Source of the DNA: Paramyrothecium sp. XJ0827
Lineage: Eukaryota; Ascomycota; Sordariomycetes; Hypocreales; Stachybotryaceae
Direction: 5' to 3'
Assembly: GCA_020881915.1 (NCBI GenBank)
Contig: JAJFPB010000001.1
Span: forward strand, 1,426,001 to 1,490,000
DNA length: 64,000 nucleotides
Shown in pieces: positions 11,641-24,287 of the stretch. How positions within the stretch are numbered: position 1 is the first letter of the stretch; each line of letters starts with the position of its first letter. Both the position numbers and the translations under genes were made by a program. The notes beneath the pieces were generated by a model. That model was not told the DNA's origin, did no database searches, and was given only the letters and a program-made list of their open reading frames with translations.

Positions 11641-13341
11641 TCAGGCGTAGCAGGCCAAGAGGTCGTCCAGGTGGTCGTCGAGCACGATGACTCGAAAGCG
11701 GGAGCCCCATTGGGCAGCCCAAGCGGTGTTGGTCCAGGCGCTGGACAGGCTGCTCTTCCACGAGACAACCTCGACGTTCCAGCCCATCTTGAGGGCGCGC
11801 TCGGCGTAGGTGAAGAAGCCGTCGGAGAACTTGGCGGGCTTGGCGTCACCAGTGGCGATGACGAGGGTGCCGCGGCGGTCAAAATACTCCATGACAGACT
11901 CGCCGATGCGAGTCTGCAGCGTCTCGTCGACGAGGTCCTCAGCGTAGCGAACCTTGCCCCCGCTTTTACCACGGGTGGCTGCTACGGCGGCGCTCATGGC
12001 CTTCTTGAGCACCTCGTCGGACGAGTAGCCGTTGGACTTGTGTTTCCTCTGGGCGCCAGGTTCCACGACGGCTTTTCGCTCGCGGACGTCGACATGGTAA
12101 TCAAGTTCGCGCAGCTCCCGGACGTACGAGGGCTCGTTGTGGCCCGGCTGAACGGAGCAACCGACGTTGAGGACCTTGGCATCCCGATCCCGGACGAGCA
12201 GCTCCGTGAGGAACTGCAGGTTCAGACTGGGGACGGGTGTGAAGCGAGCGGACTCGGGAATTTTGTGTTTAACCCTCAGGGTATGCTGAAAGCTAATGTT
12301 GATGTTGGACATGTCGAGAAACACGTGGATGCCGTGGGAAACGACTTCGGGGTACTCGGCGGCTATAAGGGTGTCGGTCGTGCGAAGGCTGACGAGGCCC
12401 AGAGAGAGTGATTCATGCTTCTGGTCCTTGGTGCGGCGAGCCTTGATGTCGAGAGGGATGTAGGCGCCCCCCTTGTAAAGCTGGTAGCATAGCTGGGGTG
12501 GCTGCGCTGCTGCGGGCGCTACCAGGCGTGGCGGTCCCTGCGTTGCCTGTGGTTCCAGTACTTGAGGCCTAGGGAGGATGGTTGGAGTGTAGACAGTCGG
12601 AGGGTAGATGGTTGGGGGATAGACGGCGGGATGGTAGACGGTTGAAGTGTAGAAAAGGTGGGCTTGATAAGCAGCCGCCTGCGCAGCCATGAGAGCCAAG
12701 GGGGAGGGCTCCTGGCCGGCGGAGCTGGGAGGAGTGGTGTCCGGCGTGCAGACGGCGCTCGTTTGGAAGTCAGATTCCGCGGATGACTGGGCCTCGTCGC
12801 TGTCGTACTGGATAGTCAGGCGTTTGAGCAAGTTGTCGTCGAGCATGGCGGCGGCTTGTGATGCGTTTCCAGCGTCCTTGGTTCGCTTGCGAATCGTGGA
12901 GCGCTTTTTGGGTACAGCCTGTTGAATCAGGGGTTCGCCCTCACAACTAGACATGGAGGAAGATAGAAACTGGGTGTTCTTGCAATCCATTGTGGATGAA
13001 CTGGCTGGTTGGTGTCCAGCGGAGAGTTGAGTGAAGATTTTCGAGAAATTTCCCAGTCTCGCAGGCTGGGGTATGTCTTGGGGTGAAACAGAAACGTCTG
13101 AAGAAGAGGAAGAAGCAGAAGTGTATGGCTTAGAACCGCTAGATAGGATGTTCATAGACTGATGAATCTTCGCAAAATTGCCTAGTGATGCTGAAAGGGC
13201 CTCTGGCCTCAAAGTTGAAACAGAATTAGACGAAGGAGAAGGAGAAGGAAATGAAGAGGAAGGAGAACGGTGATCAATGTCAACTGCGGTGGAAGGGCGA
13301 AAAGATGGATGTAAGAGGGGAGGATCTCGTGGAGGATCCAT
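11641..13341 (-). CDS. NYN-domain (PIN-like) putative ribonuclease / RNA-binding protein
   Basis: Single-exon frame of 566 aa. The first ~210 residues are Ser/Pro-rich and look disordered, with two similar short motifs (LGNFAKIHQ near residue 53 and LGNFSKIFT near 97). Residues ~240-265 are a tandem Pro/Thr/Tyr repeat (VYPPT/IYPPT/VYTPT units). The NYN domain spans roughly residues 335-565. It begins with a hydrophobic strand ending in D343-M-S-N, the equivalent of the family's D-x-S-N motif, and a later strand carries ATGD499. Both aspartates sit where metal-binding acids are expected. NYN domains belong to the PIN nuclease superfamily and occur in proteins such as MARF1/limkain b1. A nuclease role is inference; no specific orthologue is recognised. 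Confidence 0.82.
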   Translation of the reverse strand: MDPPRDPPLLHPSFRPSTAVDIDHRSPSSSFPSPSPSSNSVSTLRPEALSASLGNFAKIHQSMNILSSGSKPYTSASSSSSDVSVSPQDIPQPARLGNFSKIFTQLSAGHQPASSSTMDCKNTQFLSSSMSSCEGEPLIQQAVPKKRSTIRKRTKDAGNASQAAAMLDDNLLKRLTIQYDSDEAQSSAESDFQTSAVCTPDTTPPSSAGQEPSPLALMAAQAAAYQAHLFYTSTVYHPAVYPPTIYPPTVYTPTILPRPQVLEPQATQGPPRLVAPAAAQPPQLCYQLYKGGAYIPLDIKARRTKDQKHESLSLGLVSLRTTDTLIAAEYPEVVSHGIHVFLDMSNINISFQHTLRVKHKIPESARFTPVPSLNLQFLTELLVRDRDAKVLNVGCSVQPGHNEPSYVRELRELDYHVDVRERKAVVEPGAQRKHKSNGYSSDEVLKKAMSAAVAATRGKSGGKVRYAEDLVDETLQTRIGESVMEYFDRRGTLVIATGDAKPAKFSDGFFTYAERALKMGWNVEVVSWKSSLSSAWTNTAWAAQWGSRFRVIVLDDHLDDLLACYA

Positions 13342-15539
13342 GGCGACGGCGATGGGGTTTTATACAAGAAGAGTATGAATCCATAAGGTTGCCGTGACTG
13401 CCAAATGGGGACACTGAGAGACTCCGAAGGGTTCTACTTGGAACCCTTTGCCAAAGTTTTCCAAGTCTTTTTTGGAATTTACTCTGGGACAACAGGATAT
13501 GGAAGGCCGCCGAGAGAGTTGAAGACTCTAAAGGGGGGGTGAGCTGGAGGCGGCGGATGATTATCTTTTGAGCTTCAGATTGGGATGAGACGTGGTCGCA
13601 GCGGAAAACCCCAAGGAAAAGAGGGCTTCCAAAAAGCTGTCCTGGTGAATGTCCAAGACTGAACGGTAAAGAAATGCTGCAGGTGGTTGATATATGTGGA
13701 TGAAAGGGCTGATATACAGGGTGCTTGGTGATTGGTGAGTCGGCACACAAGACGAGAAAGTCCGCAATGGTGTCTCGAAAAGGTGCAGTGACTGGGACAA
13801 TTTGGACAAAGTTTGACTGCTTAAAGTTCGTTGCAAAGGCTTCTTGATGTGCCAGAATCTTCGCGCCCTGCTGAGGTTGCGTTGTCGAGTTTGACGAGGG
13901 CGGCCAACAGCGTGAATCTTGCAGGTGAGAACCTGGCGCGGAACAAGTGACAATGTCCGCCGGAACGGGTCGGAACAAGACTCTGTTGTTGAGCAGGAGG
14001 CCGAACAGCAGGGTGCGGTTCAGAACAAGGGGGAAGAGGAGGCTGATTCGATGTCGTGTAGCTGGGAGGCCCTTGGTGAATGTCGAGCGGCTGCAGACGG
14101 TGGAGCACTATAGATGGCGTGGCAATTGTGATGCGTTGCGAGAAACGAGGGGGGCAGACAGAACGCCGGGCCCGAACGAGATGGGAGATGAATTATACTT
14201 TGAATCGGGAGAAAACAGCAAAGGGAAGAAGCAAAGAGAGGAAATATATCTTGTCCTGTCTCTGGAGGTTGAGTCAAACGAAAAGCAAGTCAGGCCAGGT
14301 CAGGTCAGGGCAGATCGGACAGCACGAAAGATGTGAGAGTCACACACCCGATCAGCCGGGCCGGGAAGCGAAAGAGAATCGAGCTCTAAAAGCGGCGCTA
14401 ACAGCTGGTTTCGGTGGCGGGACAGGTAGCGGTACTTTGCTCCAGCCAGAGGCCAACATGAATCCTACCTTACCCTGGGGACTGTGGCGGAGCTGGTGCT
14501 TTACTGGGGTTGCAAAGAGGGCCTGGAGGCTCACCTATCCAGATGGGGTTTTTTCAGGAATTGGAAGGCAAGAGAAGGTCTTTAAAATTCAGTTCCAAAG
14601 CTACGGCATATGTGTCAAGCTTTCAGACTAAAATTTTCCATTCTCAACCCCAGCAAAAAGTAGTGGTATGTTGCACAGCATTGCCCTCGTTGGCCTCCAA
14701 GGAGGCCTACCTCCTCAAATGGGAACCACCAACCGCCAACGGGAGGCCCGCGAACTGGGCTGTCAGGGGGGCAACTGGGGCGGAGAGATGCGTGGCCGTA
14801 CCTGTACATCAGCCTCGCAATCGTGCATCGCCTTAAGGCGCCTTAGATCTCCCGCCACCCGGTAGGTGGGGGAGTCCTTTTTCTTCCCCACTTTGACTCG
14901 CTCTCGTCTCCGCCTTTCGGCTCGCTTCGGGCTGCGAACGCCTCTCGAGGGATGATGCGCCACGGCGGGCGGGACTCATACGGTAACTCACCTGGCCATG
15001 CAGGGTCCAATTTCAGCTTGCGAACTACCCGGTACGGCTAGTTCATCCTATGCGTGAACGGGTGCTGCTCAAGTTACTTTCATCAAATAGGAGAATTCAT
15101 TGGAAGTGCATCCAATCGCATATAGCATAATCGTGTGTTGGAATTCCGTGGCCATTGCAATGCGGACAGTGGCATTTAAGCCTATGAGGATACCTAAGAG
15201 GAGCATTTTTTGGATTGTGAAGACGAGAACTTGATCATAATCATAATCATCCAAAAATGCACCAAAGACAGTATAAGTGCCAAATTAGTCACATTACACA
15301 ATCTGAGAATTGAAACACTAGGCCACTACACTGTTGTCGACGTCACCACCTCCCGTGTAAGACGACTGAGTTGACATCATCCTACCTACATCACCATTAC
15401 CATCACCACCACCACCGCTACCGATTTTTCAAGCACAATCCGAAATCAACTGCCTTCTCTAAAAAATATATTCTCCTTCCTATCGTAGCTTCAGGCCCAC
15501 CATCCATCTCGTCGACCGCGCGAAGCTCCATCGGTAACC
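13342..15539. other. Intergenic, divergent 5' regions of the NYN and HVA1-like genes
   Basis: This 2.2-kb stretch contains both promoters. A GTCAGG-type tandem (AGGTCAGGTCAGG and variants) lies at 14284-14313. A CAC/CAT microsatellite at about 15389-15417 lies in the likely leader of the downstream gene. The reading frames present (including a 232-codon minus-strand frame overlapping the NYN start) show no recognisable domain. Confidence 0.55.
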
Positions 15540-15868
15540 ATGCCCTCTGATCAAGTCCAGGATAAGAACGGCGTCCCCATCCAGGAGGGCGACCAGGTCT
15601 GGACCAAGATGCGCGGGGGCAAGCACGAGGGCCAGGTCGACAGGATCGTCACTTCCAAGGAAGAGGCCGATGCCGAGGGCGTCAAGAACCCACCAAAGGT
15701 AAGGGGACAGCGGCGTGCGGGAATCACGACGCAGGATTCGATGCCCATGGCCTTCCTGCATACCTCGATTTGAGGACTGACCATGACTTCACATGGCAGG
15801 TTCTATTTCAAGACCAGCACGGCCACGATGTCGCACATAACCCAGGCACGTTGCAACATAGGGAATGA
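15540..15868 (+). CDS. Small HVA1-type TUDOR-like domain protein (DUF2945 family)
   Basis: Two exons (15540-15698 and 15800-15868) encode 75 aa. The GT-AG intron is phase 0 and its removal continues the domain as NPPK-VLFQDQHGHDVAHNPGTL. The core G17-D-Q-V-W-T-K-M-R-G-G-K-H-E-G-Q-V-D is the hallmark start of the hypervirulence-associated protein tudor domain: small, basic, SH3-like proteins in many fungi and bacteria with no settled biochemical role. There is no signal peptide, so it is presumably cytosolic or nuclear. The unspliced frame also reads through part of the intron, so automatic annotation may call a 77-aa version with a wrong C-terminus. Confidence 0.78.
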
Positions 15869-16183
15869 GAGAGAAAGAGAGAGGAGATGACGTCCAAGTG
15901 TAAATATCTGTGTTGAATTTATGTACTGAAGAGAAAGGTCCGTATCCCCATTCGGTGACTGTAAACCGACCAACAACATATTGGCCCAACTACTACCCGT
16001 AGTTCTTGGGATGTGGAATGTATCCCCACAAATGCAAATCTCATTTCATCATTGTAAAGCCGCGTATTGAGGAACCCCGATATCACAACGACTCCTTCCC
16101 TTTTCGTCCAATGATCAGTCTTGGTGCGTTCACCTTTGGCAAGTAGTTCCATCCCCAAGCTTCCTTCGTACTCGCCATCAACA
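15869..16183. other. Short convergent 3' intergenic region
   Basis: 315 bp between convergent stop codons. It includes an AGAGAGAAAGAGAGAGG purine run near 15867-15883. No gene seen. Confidence 0.55.
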
Positions 16184-17845
16184 TCACCTGCGACCGTCGA
16201 TGCTTTGCCTCGGTGCCTCGATGCTTGGCCGGACAGAGCTGCTCGAGCTTCGCCTCCGACGCGCACGCTGCTCCCATGGATCCGACGGGTGCAGACCCGT
16301 AGATTTAGCGAAAATATTGAGCACGTCCGTCAGAGAGATGACACCGTTGAGCCGTCCTGAAATGCGCGCTCCGGCCATGGCAGATGCCGGCACGCTAGCC
16401 TGTGCCGCAGGAGACGTTGGCGTCGCTGCCAATGGCGGTACTGCGGTGGACGGACCCAGCAGTGGTGTAGCGGGCGCCGAAGGCGATGGGGATGCTGACT
16501 CCACCACCCACATCCGATGTGATCTGGTCGCTACCAGCTTGCCCACCGTTTGTGCCAGTGTCGAGTATGGGTTGACGTAGAAGACAGGAATGGAGTCCCT
16601 GCCCTTCTCCACGCCCTTTTCATTCAGGATGTAGGATATGAAGTGCATGCACGAGGAGCTGAGGAGAGGAGCACTCGAGGTGCTGGTTAGGTGACGAACA
16701 TCGCGAGTCGAGATATTCCCGACAACATTGTGGCCGTTGTCAATCACAGCCACGCTAGTCAAGCCCTCGTCGTTCATAAGCGTCAGCGCGTCGGACAAAG
16801 GAGCGTCGGAGCTAGAATCGGTTAGCATTCATTTCAGTACACGTTCAGGCATGTCCATACTTGACAGAAATGACATGCTGCGAGCCGACTCCCAGGTCTC
16901 GCAGGATGACTCCATACAGCCGATCAATGGTTGGGAAATTGATGGCTTCGGACCAAAAGAACTCGACTACTTGCAGCTGTGTCACAATACCCACAACGTG
17001 GCCCGCTTCATTTGTCACGAGGAATTGATGTATGCCGCTGCCGAGGATCTCGATGGCTTGGGACAGGTTGCCGTCGCCGTGCAAGTTGACCAGGCTTTCC
17101 TTGCGGCAGATGGGCTGGATGTCTCGGAGCGGTATGCGCTGGCCTTGTTGCGCTTTGGAAATAATATCGTTGTAAAGCGAGATTTGGCCGTCCTCGGGCT
17201 TCGCGAGGCCGATGACGATGAGAAGGTAGGCGTTAAGGTCGCTAAAATCAAAGGTGGAGATGGCATTCTTGGCGTCTTCGTTTTCACGGATGAGGACGAG
17301 GTTCGTAGGACTTTTCAGCAGGAGCTGGATTGGTGAAGTCAGGTTAGCATACGAGAGGTCGAATGAGCATGTCTTGGGACACCTACCATGGTGGCTTCCT
17401 CCACGCTTCCGTCCATGTCAATCCACCTGACATCCTCGGGGTTCGCAATCTCCCCCACCTTGATGTCGCGCCATTCCCGCCCGGCAAACCTCGGGTTGGT
17501 GTGTTTGTTGGCTGTTGGAGGGTGGTTTAGGAGATCTTGGATGGCGGACTGCGTTAATGAAGGGTGTCGTTGGCGAGGAGAAGGCGGGACGTTGCGCAAG
17601 CTCTCGACGAAGCTTTGGCGGTGGGCCGACTTGCCGGTGCTGGAGGTTCGCTGGGCGGTAAGAGGTGGTGGGACCTGTTTGGAGCCGGCCGACGAGCTGG
17701 ACGCCGTGCTGTTGAGGCTGGTCGTGCTGGCGGTACGAGCGTCCCCGGGCTCGCCGCCTGGTGGGCTAAGAGTAGCCTCCATGAGGGTATCGAGCTGCAA
17801 CAGTTGCAGCTCCGAGGTGGGGGCGAATGGGCGGGGAGAAAACAA
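16184..17845 (-). CDS. sds23: Sds23/Moc1-like CBS-domain protein
   Basis: Exons 17845-17387, 17324-16861 and 16811-16184 (GT-AG) give 516 aa. The sequence follows the fungal Sds23 family throughout: N-terminal Ser-rich tail, [28 protein letters not shown], then CBS repeats containing [48 protein letters not shown] and [16 protein letters not shown]. The Arg/Ser-rich C-terminus ([15 protein letters not shown]) is also typical. In yeasts Sds23 restrains PP2A/PP1-type phosphatase and links glucose/TOR signals to APC/C and cell-cycle exit; the CBS domains may bind adenine nucleotides. A later in-frame Met at 17782 ([10 protein letters not shown]) could be the true start, because family members often begin close to the ATLSPPG motif. 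Confidence 0.93.
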
Positions 17846-20653
17846 AATATGGATGTTTGTAGCGGGAAAGGCAAAGCTATGCTGCGAGAGCGAGCTTGGC
17901 TATAGCTTACTGCAGGAAATCAGTAATGGAGGTCAGGAACAATTTGAGTCGATTGAGTCTCGAGATCAGTCACGAAAAAGAGGGTGCTGAGTTTGGAGAA
18001 GGGGAATATAACAGAACGACGGGTCGAAGCTTGAGGGTGCCGTGCCGACGTACCTAGCACGAATGAGGACCAGGGTATAGTCCGGTAACGTGGTGCTGCG
18101 AGTGGTGTGCTGATGAGATGATTGGCGGTGGCCTGGCCGGCTGGTGGTTGGCGAGTCGGGCTCCGTGGTGGTGAGTGGTGAGTGGTGGTGGTGGTGGCTA
18201 ATGTTGCGCTGCTATGACATATGCAGGTGTCGGAGGGGCTGAGCCATGTCTTAGCAGGCTTGTCTAACAGGGATACAGTGGCCTGTGAAGATGCACGGGG
18301 TGCTGATCACTGATGGGATGGGAGGATTTCTTCTGCGCATGAGACAGGCGAGGGAGAGGTGTTTGTAGCAACAAAGTAACCCGACTCTCGAATGCTTCGG
18401 AGAAGGCGTGCGCCTACAGCTTTGAATTGCCGGATCGGAATCATGAGCTTGCCTGTCTCCTTGGATGACGGTTTAACTTTAAGTTAGGTAGACTGGCTAT
18501 CTCGATATCTCGTCAGGTCACTCCGTTAAGGAATTGCCTGGCTGACAGCTACCGGCTTTATCGCAAAGTACAGCTTCTTATCTGCGGCGATAAGACCATC
18601 ACCAAAAAGTGAATTACCTACCCCTCCAGACTAAGAATGTTGATGAATTTACGAAGACGGCGGACCGAGTCTGGACATGCATGTGAGGCCTTCCCAAAGT
18701 GGTCGGTTACGGACCCCAAACAGTCCATTGCCTCCGGCTTCACTGAAATTCCCGTCGACGGGGTTTCGGGCATAGTTCGTGAGCTCGCTCGCCGTGAAGT
18801 TCCCCTAGCGTTTCCTTCGCTAGGCCGGACTTTAGTCTTGGCCAGCAAACCGCATAAAACTAACGCCGCTGCTCGCATAAACACCGAGCTACGCCTTGCG
18901 CCATCCACGGTTGAAACGGATGGTGAAAAGAGGGACTTGGTGCTTGACTCCGGCCCGTCGGACTCGCGAATGGAGGCAAAGCTTTCGTGAACCGCTCCTG
19001 CGCCAACGAGAGCTCGAGCCGCTCAGGAGCTTCGGTGTCCGCTTGCGCACCGGGCAAGGCCGCCGTCGCCACACGCCTACCATTCCATTACAAGTTTCAT
19101 GCTGCGCCGTTTAGTTAGCTCAGGTAACGTGGAGGCGTCACCAACGTACCAATACATGTCAGAAGGCCATGCAAATGGGCATAAAAGACAATAACTACAC
19201 GAGCAAAAGTGAACGGCAAAATTTGGTATTCTAACAGAGGACCCAGTCGTTAGTCGCTGCAGTCTTCCACCATTACACCGAAGGCGGGATCCGGACCGGT
19301 TCAATAAGGTAAGGAAGATAGAGCAAGTATTTAAATGGATTGTAGACTTTTTGGAAGATTTTTCATCGCATCTGATCTTAGGACTTGCCACAGCTGGGTT
19401 TGCCATCCGTCTTGCTTAGGAAGGGGATCTAGGGCTGCCGTTGGAGTCGAATATTCACCAGGGTTTTGCATGAATGCAAGGATTGGTCGAAATTTGCATC
19501 AAGAGAGGCCAGCGAGCCCGCCCTTAGCCTTTGTCCTGACCTGAGGTTCCAGGAGTAGAGGAGCGTCGGTGACGAGGTTGTCACGTGTCTACAATAGCAG
19601 GAAAACTGCTGGGTGGCATGTTAAAAATGGTTGCCTTGGTTCAATGGGAAGATCCCGGTTTCTTGCGACCAGGAATTTTACTCATGTGCCAAGTTATTTG
19701 GACACAGTCATTTATTGATCCCCAAGGTAGTCCAGGTCTGTATCAAAATTTAGGGATGAATGATCACGCTGGACTGATGAAGATGGGCAAAAGATGGCAG
19801 AGTTTCCAACAGTCCGCACAGCATCAAGCCTTATGCTTCCAGGAACTTAAACATAGGTACCTGGGTATATGCGAGTCCATGAATTGTTGCCCGCAGATGT
19901 TGTGTTGACATCCAGGAAGTAGAAAACACCACGTTCTGGAGCAGACAATACTTTTTAGGCACATTGCACGGCCCAAAGTCGCGCGACGGTCCCTTGTTTT
20001 TGTCGCCCCTGCCCACACGTCGTACCGTGGTCAGCTCGATCTCAAAAGCGCGCTACTGGTATAATTTTCTAGGTACATTCCTTAAACTGGCCAAGCTCAA
20101 GGCCGGGACTTTGTGGCTCTGCGCGACGACGCAGCCAGCAAGGTACCGAGCCTCTTGCAAGTGAGTACCTTTACCGTAGCAACCTAAATTATTGACAAAT
20201 TTGATAATTGCTCCTCGCTTGCACCCCTCCATGCCGCAGAAGACTTTCGATACACCGACAAAGACGTCCAAGACTGGCTGCCAGGTTTGCGCCCGTCGAC
20301 ACAGTCTCGTAGAAGGGACAATAAGTGCCTGTTGGTTAGCCTGAGCGCTTGCCCATAACCCATCTCCCTCTCCCAGGCCTCCTCTACTTGTTTCCTTGGG
20401 CAGCGTCTTGGGGAGACTCATCCCACCGCCAGCGGGTTTCCCCTCCCCCACTTCACCCACCTACCCACCCACCAAAAAGTCCAAGTCCCTTGTTCTGCGT
20501 CCACCTCCTCTTCGCACAAGACAAGACCCTTCACCCTACCTCTCCCCTTAACCTCCTCGCTCCTCCGGCCCTTCGCCTCACCCCCAAGCGCAAGGGACGA
20601 GCATAAGATCGATACTGGTTGCACGGCGCCTCAGCCTTGCACCCGCCGCAGTC
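17846..20653. other. 2.8-kb intergenic region between the sds23-like and importin genes
   Basis: Divergent promoter territory. Visible elements are a GTG microsatellite at 18184-18197 and a CT/CCACC-rich leader just before the importin start (about 20370-20560). Only short frames without recognisable domains occur; the longest (117 codons at 18637) has no family resemblance. Confidence 0.5.
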
Positions 20654-23600
20654 ATGTCCGTCCTGCCAGCCGACGTCCATGCCGAGCTCACCCAGCTGCT
20701 GCAGGCCTTGCAATCCGCCGATAACAATGTCAGGTCCCAGGCTGAAGAACACCTGCAAAACAGCTGGACTATCGCAAGGCCCGAGGTCCTGCTGATGGGC
20801 CTGGCCGAGCAGATCCAGGGCGCAGGCGACAACGCCGTACGTTCTCTACCTCTTTCAGCAAGTTTGTGATGCAAAGACTGACCTTGTTTCGTGGACACCA
20901 CAGACCCGCTCCTTTGCTGCCGTCATCTTCCGTCGTATCGCCTCGAAGACGCGGAAAAATGAACAGGGCAAAACTCTCGACATGTTCCTGTCCCTCTCGA
21001 ACGACCAAGCCGGTGTCATCAGGCAGAAGCTCCTTGAGACCCTCGGCGCCGAGTCTGACCGCACCGTACGAAACAAGATCAGTGACGCCGTTGCTGAGGT
21101 TGCACGACAGTACACCGAAAACAGTCAGTTAAACTCCCAGACGGCGACACGAGATTATGCTGTCGCTTCGTCCGTTGTATCGCAACGCCCAAACTAACGT
21201 CATGGACAAACAGACGACAGTTGGCCAGAGCTGCTTGGTGCTCTGTTCCAGTTGAGCCAGGCTCCCGAGGCTGACAAGCGCGAGACTGCCTTCCGCGTGT
21301 TTGCTACCACCCCTGGCATTATTGAGAAGCAGCATGAAGAGACGGTCCTCCAGGCTTTCCAGAAGGGCTTCAAGGATGATGCTGTTCAGGTACGTCCCAG
21401 GTTGACGACTTGGCTTGTTTCACAACTAACGAATCGAACAGGTTCGTCTGGCTGCGATGGAAGCCTTTGCTTCTTTCTTCCGAAACATCAGCAAGAAGGG
21501 CCAAGCAAAATACTACGCTCTCATTCCTGACGTCCTCAACATCCTCCCTCCCATCAAGGACTCCCACGACTCCGATGATCTTAGTAAGGCATTGGTTGCA
21601 CTTATCGACCTTGCGGAATCAGCACCAAAGATGTTTAAGCAACTCTTCCACAACCTCGTTCAGTTCAGTGTGTCTGTGATTCAAGACAAGGAGCTGGATA
21701 GCATCTGCCGACAGAATGCCCTGGAGCTCATGGCGACTTTTGCCGATTACGCCCCTTCCATGTGTCGCAAAGACGCTTCATACACCAATGATATGATCAC
21801 GCAGTGCTTGAGCCTCATGACCGACCTTGGCGAGGATGACGACGACGCTGCTGAGTGGTTGGCGTCCGACGACGTAAGTAACATTTTCCGATCCAGGATT
21901 GCTTGCAGCAGATGGTATTCTAACATGGTGTTAGTTGGAGCAAGACGAGAGTGACCAGAACCACGTTGCCGGCGAACAGACCATGGATCGACTCGCAAAC
22001 AAGCTAGGTGGTCAAACCATCCTGGCGCCAACGTTCAACTGGCTTCCTCGCATGATGACCTCCATGGCATGGCGCGACAGGCACGCTGCTCTCATGGCTA
22101 TCTCAGCTATTTCCGAGGGATGCCGTGACCTTATGATTGGTGAGCTCAGCCAGGTCCTGGACCTGGTTGTTCCTGCTCTGAGTGACCCTCACCCCCGAGT
22201 TCGCTGGGCTGGATGCAATGCGCTCGGTCAGATGAGCACCGATTTTGCTCCCAAGATGCAGACCGACTACTACGATCGAGTTCTCAAGGCCATTATCCCC
22301 GTGCTTGATTCTCCCGAGGGCCGCGTAAAGTCGCATGCTGCAGCCGCTCTGGTCAACTTCTGTGAGGAGGCTGAGAAGTCTATTCTTGAGCCGTACCTTG
22401 ACGAGCTGCTCTCTCACCTCTTCCAACTCCTTCAGAGCGACAAGCGTTATGTGCAGGAGCAGGCGCTCTCTACCATTGCGACCATTGCTGATGCCGCCGA
22501 AGCTGCGTTCGCCAAGTACTACGATACCCTCATGCCTCTTCTGGTCAATGTTCTCCAGAACCAGAGCGAGAAGGAGTATCGCCTGTTGCGCGCCAAGGCT
22601 ATGGAGTGCGCGACATTGATTGCTCTTGCTGTTGGAAAGGAGCGCCTGGGCCAGGATGCCATGACCCTAGTGAACCTTCTCGCCAACATCCAGAGCAGCA
22701 TTACCGACGCGGACGATCCCCAGGCTCAGTATCTCATGCACTGCTGGGGTCGCATGTGCCGCGTGCTTGCATCCGACTTCCTCCCCTTCCTCGACACGGT
22801 TATGCCGCCTCTGCTTGAGCTTGGCATGGCCAAGGCCGACATTCAGCTGCTGGAGGATGAGGATCAGGTTGAGCAGATCCAGGGTGAGGAAGGCTGGGAG
22901 CTTGTGCCCCTCAAGGGTAAGATGATTGGCATCAAGACAAGCACAATGGACGACAAGCACATGGCTATTGAGCTCCTTGTGGTTTACGCCCAGGTCTTGG
23001 AGGGTGCTTTCGCGCCCTACGTTGCCAACATCATGGAGAAGATTGCTCTCCCTGGTCTCGCGTTCTTCTTCCATGATCCTGTCCGATACACGTCTGCTAA
23101 GCTCGTCCCTCAGCTTCTGAGCTCCTACAAGAAGGCTTATGGAAGCCCCTCGAACGAGCTAATTGGCCTTTGGAACGCCACTGTGCCCAAGTTGTTGGAA
23201 GTCCTCACCCCTGAGCCTGCCATCGACACGCTAGCCGAGATGTACCAGTGTTTCTACGAATCCATCGAGGTGGTCGGAAAGAACTGCCTGACGGCTGAAC
23301 ACATGAGTGGTTTCATTGACTCAGTCCATGCGGCTCTCGAAGACTACAAGGACAGAGTTGCCCAACGTGCTGAGGAAAAGGAAGGCGTCACAGCAGAGGA
23401 TGCTGAGGATGAGGCTGAGGAGACACTGATAGCCATCGAAGACGATCAGACTCTGCTTTCCGACATGAACAAGGCATTCCATGCCATCTTCAAGAACCAC
23501 GGCGCTGCCTTCCTGCCCGCTTGGGAACGCCTCATGCAGACGTATGAAGGATTCCTTGCCTCGCGTGATCCCACGCAACGACAATGGGGTCTTTGCATCA

Positions 23601-24287
23601 TGGACGATGTGCTTGAGTACTGCGGGCCAGAGAGCATCCGGTACGCCAACTACATTTCGCAGCCGCTCATTGATGGCTGCCAAGATGTGTCGCCGGCTAT
23701 ACGACAAGCGGCGGCTTACGGTGTGGGCGTGGCAGCTCATAGGGGCGGCGCTCCATGGTCACAGTTCCTGAGTGGAGCAGCCCCGTTCTTGTTCCAGGTC
23801 ACCCAGGTTCCAGACGCTCGTAACGAGGACAACGTTTACGCGACTGAGAACGCTTGTGCCGCTATTGCCAAGATCCTCCACTACAACGCCAGCTCTCTTG
23901 GCGATGCCCAGGCCGTGATCCCACAATGGCTGGAAACTCTACCAGTGACCAACGACGAGGAGGCTGCACCGTACGCATACGCTTACCTGGCAGAGCTGAT
24001 TGACCAGTGAGTTACCCCAATCCTCAGACCCTCGTAAGAAATGGACCCAGCATTTTGATACTAACGACCCTCTCTGTAGGAACAACCCGATAGTGATGAA
24101 CCAGGCCAGCAAGCTTTTCGTCTTCATTGCGCAAGCCCTCGAAGCGGAGTCCTTGCAAGGACAGACGGCCAGCCGTGTTGCGGCGGCTACGAAGAACATG
24201 CTTACGGCTGCCAACGTGGACCCTATGCCCCTACTCCAGCAATTCAGCCCCGAGGCTCAGAGGACAATCATGGGTTACTTTGCTTAA
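20654..24287 (+). CDS. kap121: Importin subunit beta-3 (Kap121/Pse1, IPO5-like karyopherin)
   Basis: Karyopherin-beta that carries cargo such as ribosomal proteins, histones and transcription factors through nuclear pores under Ran-GTP control. Six exons (20654-20836, 20904-21123, 21214-21389, 21442-21873, 21935-24006, 24080-24287), all GT-AG, join in phase to 1,096 aa, close to the ~1,090 of yeast Kap121. The start MSVLPADVHAELTQLLQALQ is the usual importin N-terminus. HEAT-type helical repeats run throughout, including PHPRVRWAGCNALGQMSTDF and YVQEQALSTIATIAD. An acidic insertion lies near residues 270-290 (GEDDDDAAEW). The start suits the family and a CT-rich leader precedes it. No break or oddity is seen. 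Confidence 0.96.

Noticed and set aside
13280..13978. 232-codon minus-strand frame overlapping the start of the NYN gene
   Set aside because: Low-complexity Ser/Pro/His composition, different frame from the NYN protein, no domain; more likely leader sequence.
18637..18990. 117-codon frame in the sds23-importin gap
   Set aside because: No domain, no start context of note, overlaps competing frames on the minus strand.
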